Below are positions 27,943 through 38,473 of a stretch of DNA of 64,000 bases, piece by piece (within the stretch, counting starts at the first letter, position 1; each line of letters begins with the position of its first letter). The notes under the pieces are model-generated. The model was not told the DNA's origin. It made no database searches and was given only the letters and a program-made list of their open reading frames with translations. The stretch comes from Pterobdella sp. o SKG-2022 (lineage: Eukaryota > Annelida > Clitellata > Hirudinida > Piscicolidae). Made by a program: the position numbers and the translations under genes. Location of the stretch: positions 1,420,763-1,484,762 of the forward strand of contig OZ038325.1 of NCBI GenBank assembly GCA_964035795.1. The letters are read 5' to 3'.

Positions 27943-30900
27943 CTCTGCCTCGCCTATTATCACTCATCACGTGGTGTTTCGTTATTTCTCTATTTTAATT
28001 TCATTGTTTCTTACAAATTTCAAGTGTACATACCCTCGAATAACTCCTTTGGCTATAGGTTTCTAAGATATATTTTTACCCATGTGACCTATTTTTAACT
28101 ATCTTTATTCATCACTGCTGCCCTCCTTTATTTTCAAAATTTATACTTTAATAATAGCATATTAATCAATAATTTATTAATAAATATAAAATTAATTTAT
28201 GAATAAATGATTTTAATTAATATTAAACATTTACGGTTTCACTATTCTTGTTCACAAACTATTAATTTCATCACAATTTTCGAAAGTAATTTTTTTATTT
28301 TTGCATGTTTGAGTTAAATAATGATATCAAATTCAATTAATTTATGCGTATTTGAATATATTGATATCAAATTAAATTAATTTATGCACATTTGAATATA
28401 TTAACATTAAATTACACTAATTTATGCATATTTTAATATTAATATTCTTTTATATATACATATTTCAGTTACAAACAACTATCAAATGCTTATGGATAAG
28501 GCAGTATTTGTTTCCACAATTTCTATCAACTTTCACCTAATTATGCTTCTTGAATATTCATGGTCTATTTATAGTTTCATTCTGATAATTTAATATATAT
28601 AATCTTCCAATGAAACGAGGGGATAAAGAGATACTATAAATAGATTTAATATATGCTATTTATGCATTTCAACAATTTTTCAAATAGCTAAAAATATATA
28701 TATATATTAATTTTTATAAAATATATTTTACTAAAACATAACTGTACCAATTTATAATTTCTAAAACAGTCACTCCATGAATATTTATAAATAAACTATT
28801 TAAATATTCACACAGATGTACATGAATGTCTAAAAATAAACTCATTTAATATTCATAAGAATTTTTCATGTTCATAATACCGCTTATATTCCGATTCCTT
28901 ATACGACAAGCGCTTATTTTTCTTATTGTTATCATCATTGCTTATATTATTATTATTATTATTGCTATTATTATTATTATTATTACTTTTATTATTATTG
29001 TATTATTATATTTTTCACGAAATTATTTTTTTCACTCACCATGGTTAGTCTATTTAAATAAATATTATTGTTGTTTTATTTATTTTATCGCTATTTTTTA
29101 ATAATATTATCCCACTTTTTTGTTTTTATGAATCTATTTCAACAAAATATATTCTTTTCTCAATATTTATTTTTCATATATTTAAAAAAATTTTTTTTCT
29201 AATAAAAATATTTTTTTTTTTATCACTTCAAATTTCCATCGAGGTTCATTCCATTGACATTTCACTTTTAATAGTTTTCCATCATCCGCCATTCCATCTC
29301 ATTATTATTATTATTATTATTATTATTGTTGTTTTGTATTTTTTATTATTTTTTATCAATTAATGTTATTTATCAACATTCTAAATTTTTTTTTCATACA
29401 CCGTCGTTATCTGTCATTTTTTCTGGTTTCCTCAAGCCTCAAAATTGCTCTATCAAGTGGTTGTGCCGCAAACTTTTCATTATTATTCTTGTTCTTAGGA
29501 TTATTATTATTATTAATTATTATTATTTATATTATTTATTATTATTATTATTTTTATTATTTATTATTATTATTATTATTATTATTTTTAGCTACACCAC
29601 TAATGAAGTCTTAATAAATGTCCTTCTATGCTTTTGTTGCACCATGTACATCTGCACGTCTTATTATCAGCCTGTTCTGTTCTTATGATTTTATTCTTAT
29701 TATTATGAGTTTGTTCTCATTATGAATTTTTTCTCATTATTATGATTTTATTCTTATCATGAGTTTATTATTATTATGGGTTTATTCTTATTATTATGAG
29801 TTTTTTCTCTTTTTTATTCATATTATTATGATTTTATTTTTTCGTTTTTATTTTTATGGAATTTTTTAAAATTTATCAATTAAATTTTTTAATTTTTAAT
29901 CACCCATTATGAATTTGTGAATTGCAAAAACACAATTGAGCTCAACTTTTTTATCGACACAAAGTCTTGAGATATATTCACATCATCATCAGTACTAGTA
30001 ATGTAATAGCACCCTCCCCGCTATATCATCTTAAAATAGCTATATAATTCCTAATTCTGCTTCCTTCATACTCCACTCCATTTCATCTTCCAGCCCCTAT
30101 TTCAACAGCACCCCCCTACCATATCATTCTTACATAACTATATGATAAAAAATTTCCCCTTATATGTACTATCCAATACAAAATCCTTTTCTGTATCAAT
30201 TATTCAATACGAGATCGACCTCTCTTCGTATCCTACCCCATCTCATCTCTGCATTCCTTTCCATCAAGTTTTGGCTGTCTTTCCCATGGGAGAGTATGAG
30301 GTGAAGTTGAGATGAAGCATATCTAGAAGCCTTGTGCTGATGAATTTGGACTTTTGTGTCATTTTAATTCGCATTTTGAGGCTTGTGATTCACAATTTTA
30401 TGGGTTTGTTTTTATTTTTATTTTTCATTTTTTTTATTTTTTCGTTATAATTATTTTATGTATTTATTCCAATTTATCATATAATTATTTTAAATTTTTA
30501 TCCCATTGTTATTTTTATAATATGGGGTCACTTTTTTCATCTATAGGTTTGAGTTATATATTGATTCATTGTTTTTTCTTATTTATTCTTTTTATTATGA
30601 ATTTATTTTTATTTATTTTTTATTCATTTATTTATTATTTTATCATTTATTTCTCAAATCTATTATTAATTCATCATGCTTCCATTTATTAATATTTATT
30701 AACCGTGTTTTTTTTTATTTATAGATCTTTTGTTACCCCTTTTCATATCATCTGTTATCATATCTACAATGATTATTCAGTGTTTTTTATTGTTTTTTGA
30801 TTGAATTTTTTGAATATATGAATGATTTCATGGTTTTTTTGCCGTTTTTTTTTATATAAAAGTCGGCCTAAGTAAGTAAGTATCATTTATTATTATGCTT

Positions 30901-32032
30901 AATAATAATCATAATAATTTATTATTTCATTTTATGTTTTTATTATTCATTATTTTTTAAATTATATTTCATCAACTTTTTAATTATTATTTTTTATTAT
31001 TCTAGTCAAACTCAACATAAATTCTGAGTCATGTTACGCCATCAGCATTTAACTTCTAGAACCTCACTTTTTTTTTCTTCATATTTTTGTTTATATCGTT
31101 GTTCACTTTTCCATTTCCTTATTTGTATCTTTGTTCACTTATATTTTCATATTTATTTATATTTTACATAATATTTTTGTTTATTTATATAGATTTATTT
31201 TTTAGTATAACTAGAGTTATAATTATAATTATATCCATTCCTTTTTTTACCTTTTTTTCATAATATACTTTTATCATACAATCATATTTATTTTATTGAT
31301 TATATAATTATTTATAAATGAATGTATTTTCAAAAAATTCAATATTGATTTATGAGTTTTAAACGAGTTCTTTCCATCAAATTATTTATTGGCGGGAAAT
31401 TGAATTATTATCTACTTCATTTTTAATCACTTTTTTCAAATTTGAATTTTAGATTATTATTCGATTCTTAAACATTTGAAATTTTACTCTTCTGCTAGTC
31501 TGAATTCGAGAAATGAGTTATCAGTCTATGTTACTATTTTGGTCTTACATTTGAATATATTAGTTTGTTACTATTTTTGTCTCAGTTTTGAATATATTAA
31601 CTATTTTACTTTTTTCGTTTTAAATTCAGATCTATTTATCACTGTTACTATTTTTATCATGAATTTAAAATTAAGTTTAGCTGTCAATCTTACTATTCTT
31701 AGATATTTGAATTCATTACTTCATCACCATTTTACTATTTTGGTCTTTGAATATATTACGTGGCTCCATCTCTTTCCGGGTTTTTGTTGTATGGATATTT
31801 GAACTTCAACTTATATCAACGCTTTCCATTCTATTATACAATGTGGTTTCAAGTAAATTATTTTTTATTGTTATTATTTTTTATTTTATTATGATTATTA
31901 TTTTTTTTTAATAACATGAAGTTATTTATATTATGATTATTAATTTTTCTTGACATGGTTTTTTTCATTATGAAATTGTTCTGTCGTATAACTTGCTCAA
32001 ATATTGTCGGTCGTCCGAAAGAAATTCATCAA

Positions 32033-32069
<37 letters not shown>

Positions 32070-32868
32070 GCTTTTAATCATCCCTACTCCATAATTCCCT
32101 TTTTTGTGAAGAGTATTCAATGTTGTTTTCATCCATTTTATTTATATTTATTTTATTTTCGTTTTATATTTATTTTATCACTATTTTTTTCTACTATTGT
32201 ATTTTCAATATAACAAATATTAATTTTTATTCTTTTTATAGCTGTTGTTGTTATTATGAGTGTTATTATTATTATTGCTATTATTATTCTTGTTATTATT
32301 TTCATTATTATTCTTATTATCTTATTAGTGTTTTTTAAGCCTGAGTAGTGCATTTATTGGTACCGCCATGTCTGAATTATCTTTTGTTGCTGCTATTATT
32401 TTTCCTATTTATTCTATTATTGTTCTTATTATTTTTATTATTGTTATTATAATTTATTATTGTTGTTTTTATTGGTCGTTGTTACACCATTGAACACTTG
32501 TGATATATGCGTGTGTCGAAGCTTGTTAGGTGCCCCATCTGGCGACTGAAAAATAACCGCACTATTTATTACAAGCCTATTGTTTTAAATAATGATAATT
32601 ATTATGGTAATGATCTTTATATCTCCCATTATCATGTTTCGTAGTTTTTCAATAAAATTTCGAAATTTTTGGGTTTCAATGAAGATTTATGATATTAATG
32701 TTTTACACTTGTTTCGCCAGGTTTTTCGAAAGACTTGCAGTTAATTTTATGTCATTTACGTGTCATTGGTTATTTTTAATTGAAACAAAAAAGTGTTGAT
32801 TTTTTTGGTACGATAAAAAATGCTGGGATTATTTTAAGTTACTTGACAATTTGTAAAAGAAAATTTCA
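27943..32868. other. Gene-poor AT-rich region downstream of CACNB
   Basis: About 4.9 kb without a supportable gene. It starts with the CACNB 3' UTR (AATAAA-type signals near 28178-28210). Then follow long AT-rich stretches, an imperfect repeat of a TTTGAATATATT-type word at 28345-28440, and ATT arrays at about 28945-29000, 29300-29330, 29500-29590, 32036-32068 and 32250-32320. A less AT-biased island at about 29990-30350 has a CACCCYCCC-like word twice and could be UTR or an old repeat; no coding frame is convincing there. Confidence 0.45.
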
Positions 32869-34432
32869 ATGGCTGTTGTTTTCAGTCTGATAGGATTAGT
32901 AATCTCTGAAGATAGTTTACAGACCCGTGAATACAGCATACAGAGTGCATTTCGATATACTACCGACACAATCAGGGTAGCCCCCAGTGAAAAACTTCGA
33001 AAAATTGTGAGTAAAATAAATGGCCATCTTGGCAGACTGGTTTTAGACCAGCAATCGGAGAATTCCTAATTGCATCAAAGAATGTTGCGAACTTGAATTT
33101 TGTACAAACGCTTCAAACTTATAAAACTTCAGAAAATATTTTTATGACTAAAATATCTAATTGATAGTGTGATATTGGCTTAGATATGATATTTTTTATT
33201 CCCTCGTATACAATCAGATTTCACAAATTTAATATTTGAAATTTTAAGAAAATTAATTATTTTTTTAGCTAATAAAATTTGTAAAAAATAAAATATTTAA
33301 AAGTAAAAGTATTACTTCAATTGTTTGTATATTAAGTTTCGTTTTAATCGCAAGGTGCTCGAATCGTTAATTACAAAAACTCAATAAAATGCTTAACTTT
33401 CTTAACTAAAAGTAAATTATATTATCAAAAAACAAATTAATAAAATAAAATAAACTGAAAAATATAACCTTAAATACAACACCACATTTCCACATCACTA
33501 AACTTAATACATATATAAATTCTCATACAACTTAAATTGCGGCGATGTGCTTCGACGGTTGACACGTCCTACATTGATCGCTGCGGCTGAACGGCAGATC
33601 TGCAGGAAAGGTGTCCCTAGGTTTTCTATCCCACTTGGAGACATATGAAGATTTAATTGGTGCTAATGTAACCTTACTAGTTTTAGAAACTTTCCCCAAT
33701 CTAAAGTAATCTATCTCTATGAGATGATATATGTCTTCGCATCGCCAATATGGCACCACTAGTTTGTGGTTTGCCATCTTTTTGAGTTTCAAGAATTATA
33801 ATTATACTTTTTTTAGTTATTATATCAAAAACTATTATTTTAAAAACTTTCAAGAATTATTATTTTAACTAATACTTGTTATTACTTTTTATATCAAATA
33901 CTATCATTGCCATATCTAACCAATTTTTCATTAACAGATATTCTCACTTGATACTTCTCATTCTATCTTGACCTAATAATTTATTCAAATTTTTTGGTTT
34001 TTCTTTTTATTATTTCTTTTAAAATATTTTTGTTGATTAAATTTTTTAAAATTTTACAATAAAAACATGGAAAGCTCAATTTGAATTTTTAACTTTTTTC
34101 CTTCAAACTTTTTTTTTTGAATTTATACATTATTCCTATCTTTCAAATATTATAAAATTTTTTCTAAATAACTAAATAAATAAACAAATAAATAGACTAA
34201 ACTTAAAGATCGTACTACCAAACGATCAAACTGTACTCACAGGCCTCACAAGCAATAGAAAGACGACTGGATGGCTTGAAAATTAAAATAACGTATCTTT
34301 TTCAGTCCTGAAACTGCGGAGTGTGTCATTGGGAAGACATTTATGGAAGCTCTTCAGATCTCCAAACAGCTTGAATTTCTGCGTATTTCCATTGCGCTAC
34401 AGAGCTGGTTAACTCAAGAATATTTGATTTGA
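32869..34432 (+). CDS. Small hypothetical three-exon gene, about 105 aa
   Basis: I do not recognise this gene. Exon 1 (32869-33006) starts MAVVFSLIGLVISEDSLQ and stops being coding-like at a good donor (AAAATT|GTGAGT). A second coding-like segment, 34243-34292, follows the acceptor CTCACAG and encodes ASQAIERRLDGLKIKI. A third, 34306-34432, follows TTTTTCAG and encodes a helical end (KTFMEALQISKQLEFLR, stop TGA). Phases agree across all three, which favours one gene. However, segments 2 and 3 are separated by only 13 nt (GTATCTTTTTCAG), far below the usual animal intron minimum, so this is either a remarkable intron, a frameshifting insertion in a pseudogene, or a wrong model. Composition is clearly less AT-biased than its surroundings. 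Confidence 0.35.
33532..33792 (-). CDS. Small hypothetical ORF, 80-86 aa
   Basis: Single-exon frame starting MKLKKMANHKLVVPYW (second Met at codon 6 also possible) and ending CRTCQPSKHIAAI. It is not low complexity, has balanced amino-acid use (Trp, Cys, Arg, Asp) and stands out from very AT-rich flanks. Pieces such as SSYVSKWDRKPRD look like the short repeats of sperm-tail or ciliary inner-microtubule proteins, but that is only an impression. No signal peptide or membrane segment. It lies inside the large first intron of the small plus-strand candidate gene, on the opposite strand. Confidence 0.4.
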   Translation of the reverse strand: MKLKKMANHKLVVPYWRCEDIYHLIEIDYFRLGKVSKTSKVTLAPIKSSYVSKWDRKPRDTFPADLPFSRSDQCRTCQPSKHIAAI

Positions 34433-35025
34433 GTGTAAACTTATTTTTTTGAGTCAAAATATTTTTGAGTGTTAAACCTTATTGGGTATTTTTTAAGTTT
34501 AGTTGTATTAAACTTTATTGGAATTTTTAAAAGCCATGAAGTTTCCCATAAGCCGAACTTTTATTTGAAGTTGTATAAACAAACTTAAAGTCGTTACAGC
34601 GTCAGAACTTAATTATTAGACGCTTAATTTTAAAAATTGAAAAAGTCAAAATAATTAATTTTTTTTAATAAGTGTTATACAAATTTTTTTCTAAAAATAT
34701 TTTTTAAAATTACAAAAAAAGAAAAAAAAATTTTTGATTATTTTAGCTGGGTTAGAACTTTTATTAAAAAGCTGATTTCTCGATAACAAATAAACAAACA
34801 AAAACAAATAACGAATATTATTATAGTGGCATGAAACTGATTGAGTCTTCAAGACCACTTTTGGAATATATATTTATATATAGAGTCAGTCCTAATATGG
34901 CAAATTTTCATTCTTTCCAGCCCCTCACGCTTTATCCTTCAATCCACACACACCCAGTCATTCTTTTCATTTACCCCTTCTTTCTTCCCACTAATTTGAT
35001 TTTTTGAAAAAAAAAATTCTAAAAT
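34433..35025. other. AT-rich spacer
   Basis: About 590 bp with poly-T and TTTTTGAG-like words and no coding frame. The right end (34900-35000) holds a C-rich stretch that may be the 3' UTR of the adjoining minus-strand retrotransposon. Confidence 0.45.
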
Positions 35026-37262
35026 TATGTTTTAAGATTATAAGACTTAATCATGAGGTGGGTTTTTAAGCACTTGGAAAAAGTTATTGTGGAGGTTATG
35101 GATTTGAGGTGATTTGGTAGATTGCTCCAAAGAATTGGTGCAGCAACTTCAAATCTTCTGTTCTCCAAAATAGTATTAACCCTCATTCTTGCTATGTCCA
35201 CTGTGTTCGATGATCTGAGTCTTTTTTTTTCAGGCAATGAAGACACAGTTGATAATTTCGATGAAAGATAAGAAGGGTTTTCCATTTTGAGACATTTATG
35301 CACTTGTAGTATCATCTTGTATTGAATTCTCTCTTCAATTTTAAGCCAGTGTAGATCTTCCAAGACAGGAGTTATGTGATCAAACTTTCTAGTTCCTGAT
35401 ATTTATCTGGCTGTCGTGTTAGTTATGGACTGGATTTTCTGGGTTTGTAACTTGGGTAATCCCATTAGTACAATGTTTCCATAATCAATGCGACTCAATA
35501 TCAAGGCTGATACAAGTGTTTTGAGAGACTCTTGGTTTAGGTGGATTTTAATGCTTCATATCTTCCTCAATGATGCAAATGGCATTTGCAATAATTTGTT
35601 TATGTGAGTCTTCATGCTTAGATCTTTGTCAAAATAGACACCATTATTTTTACCTGAATCAGAAGGAATTATATGATCACTTAACACATGAACTGGTTGA
35701 GTTGACAGTTTGCATATGCTTCTACATGTTGAGACTTCAGTTTTTGAACTGTTGAGTTTCATTTGGTTGGCTTTCATACAAGCTGCAATTTCATCAATAC
35801 GCTTTGACATTCTTTTTTGCAAGTCCATTGATGCATTAAATGAACAATGCCCATATAATGGAGTGTCATCGGCATATTGACGAATTCTCAAATTGTAAGA
35901 AGCTGCAATCTTTTCCAAATCAGCTGTGTATAAAGTGAACAAAAGCGGCTCAAGAACAGAACCTTGTGGTACTCCAGTAAAGTAAACGTTTGGTGCTGAT
36001 TCTGTTTTGGGGCATTATACATTGAATGATCTCTTGAACCATTCAAGAGTGTCCAAATTCAGGCCAAATGATTCGTTTAATTTTCTGATTAGTATTTGAG
36101 GATCTAGTCAATCAATTTTCATTGCATTTTGAAAATTCTGGCGTTTCAGATGATCGGATTGAAATCTTTGCTGTTTTAATCTTCTCTAGTAAGGAAGAAT
36201 GATACTCTTGAGCATTGATGTTAGCAGCAGATTTTTTTCTTCTTTCTGAAATTTTATTAATGAACTTCCAAGCGTTTGATGATTTGCTTTTGGGGTCCAT
36301 GAGTTTTGTTTTCCAATACTCTTTTTTCTTCTGTCTACATAGCCTTCTGTATATCTGTTTCTGATTGACCCAGGCTTCCAGATCAACTTTACATTTGTTC
36401 TTCGTGTATCTACATTCAAGTTTCCTTTTGAGACGTTTTGCATCATGACATTCTTGATCGAACCATGGATCAGATGATCTTTGATGAATTCGAATAGTCT
36501 TGATGGATAGCGTCTTGTCAAGAATTGTTGAAAGTGTAGAATTGTAAATTTGAAAAGCTGCGTCAACATCGAGATTAGTGGCAGAAGCTATGGAAGAGTT
36601 TTCAACTTCATGAGCAAAACTTTCAAGTTCCAAAAGTTTCCATTGTCTCACTTTGAGTTCAATGTAGATAGGTGGAGGCTTTGTAAGCAAGCATTTCCAG
36701 ATTAACAGTTTGTGATCTGATATGCCTGTCTCATAGTACTTCTTTTTAAATTTCTGTTTACAGGCAACAATATCAAGCCATTCACCTAATTTATGAGTTG
36801 GTTGGTCTATAGATGAATAAAAATTATGAAGAGTGAGAAGGTTAGAAAAATTTTGAGTAATTGTATCATCAGCTTGTTCCAAGTGAAAGTTAAAGTCTCC
36901 TAAGATTATAACTTCTTCATTGTAGGTTGACAAGGTGTTCATGATCTTTGAAAAATCATCATAAAACCCACAAGAAGCATAACCTGTTCGATACACAACC
37001 AAGACAACAGATCTAGACTTTGAACTGATTCTACCACAGATGTGCTCAAAATGATTAGACTGTTTAGCAACATGCAGTGGCAAAAGTTCAAATTCAGAAT
37101 TGACAACAGCTGCGACTCCTCTGTGGTTGGTAGAAAGCTTATTGATTTTGTCAGACTTCCTTTGCCGTGCCTGCTCATGAACTTCATAATACTTAGTGGT
37201 CTAGAAACTCCTGAAGTTAATGCCACTATAATCATACTCGTAATTGATTTGATTTGCAGAAG
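35025..37262 (-). mobile_element. Decayed CR1/L2-like non-LTR retrotransposon
   Basis: On the minus strand the order is endonuclease, reverse transcriptase, C-terminal domain. The apurinic-type endonuclease occupies about 37160-36640: YNEEVIILGDFNFH holds the catalytic Asp/Asn and GISDHKLLIW the SDH histidine. A cysteine-free linker follows to 36112. RT motifs are at 36090-35560 (GVPQGSVL then LYTADLEKI, then RQYADDTPLYGH with the YADD catalytic loop). The terminal domain is at 35363-35025 (LHWLKIEERIQYKMILQVHK, APILWSNLPNHLK). It is 5'-truncated within the endonuclease, has stops and frame changes, and lacks most of the RT fingers and palm between the linker and GVPQGS, so it is an internally deleted dead copy. 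Family placement rests on domain order and motif style; a related clade is possible. Confidence 0.85.
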
Positions 37263-37825
37263 GCCATAAAGAAGACTGAAGATATTATTTCCGTCTTTCT
37301 TGAACTTTTCGGCCAGCTCTGTTTCCGCGGTAGTGCCATCTTTGTTTTATTGTCTGTTTGTTTTTTTGCTTGTTTGTTTTTTTTTGTTTGTTTGTTTGTT
37401 TGCACATAAGTATGCACGAGAAGTGCATAGTTGCTCTTGAGTAGTGGCAAATGAATAAATGACTGGCTCAAAAATGACCCACTTAGTTTACTTTTCTATA
37501 ATCTTAATATAAAAATATCAAATCTTGGAAACTTAACTAATTGAGAATGACCTAGACATCGTTTGAAAAAAGTCTGTTATAATTTATATAAAATCTACTT
37601 TTAAAAAATATTTTTTCACAGTTTTTATTCTAGTTTTATTTTTTTTAAATCGTTAATATAGTGCAAAAAAATAAATTAAATTAAAACAGCCTATAAAGTT
37701 TCTTTTGATAAATACGACGTTTTTACTTGTTTGTTTCCTTTATATAAAGCGGCTCGATAATTCAAAACTAAACTGTAGACAAGACTTTGTGGGAATTGAA
37801 GTCTTCAAAAATCAAAAAAGTACAG
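37263..37825. other. Spacer upstream of the retrotransposon
   Basis: AT-rich, with a GTTT/TTTG tract at about 37345-37402. No gene. It separates the 5'-truncated retrotransposon from the 150-bp tandem repeat. Confidence 0.5.
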
Positions 37826-38310
37826 CCAGCCCTGTACACTGACCTTTGCATCCTGTGTTTCCCATGTGAACCAGCTCCGGCGGATTGGGCGGATGAGATC
37901 ACTATGATCCAACGACCAAGAAGGCGGTTCTGGAACATTTTTTTAGAAAGCACATGGCCCTCACCCGTACTCTTCTCCAACCAGCCCTGTACTTTGCAGC
38001 CTGTGTTTCCCATGTGAACCAGCTCCGGCGGATTGGGCGGATGAGATCACTTTGATCCAACGACCAAGAAGGCGGTTCTGGAACAATTTTGTGGAAAGCA
38101 CATGGCCCTCATTCTTTCTTTACCCCAGCCATCCTTCTACACTGACCTTTGCAGCCCGTGTATCTCATGTGAACCAGCTCCGGCGGATTGGGTGGACGAG
38201 ATCAATCTGATCCAACGGTCAAGAAGGCGGTTCTGGAACACTTGTGGGAAGCATATGGTCCTCACCCGTTCTTTACCCCAACCAGCTCTGTACACTCCCC
38301 AGCCCAGTAA
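37826..38310. repeat. Tandem repeat of about 150 bp, three copies plus a partial
   Basis: Copies start near 37826, 37981 and 38125, with a partial fourth at about 38279 (periods about 155, 144 and 154). The shared core includes ATGTGAACCAGCTCCGGCGG and GAAGGCGGTTCTGGAACA. The unit is much richer in GC than its surroundings. One frame stays open in copy 3 through 38473, but copies 1 and 2 are interrupted by stops, so a protein is not supported. It could be a minisatellite or the repeated 5' region of a mobile element. Confidence 0.8.
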
Positions 38311-38473
38311 TTCTACAACTTTTCTACTCTCAGTAACCAGCTCTCAGCCGACTAGGCAGTGCCTGGTAACTCCGCCATTGCCGGTCTCCAGCCTGAATGA
38401 GAAAGGAGGAGGGCCAGAACTGCTTGAGTTTTTGCAATTGGTATTCATTCAATTACTGGAAGATAGAGAATAA

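Noticed and set aside
29326..30692. Hydrophobic ORFs resembling membrane proteins
   Set aside because: Composition is what TTT/ATT/TTA-rich DNA gives in any frame; no conserved residues, start context or splice signals.
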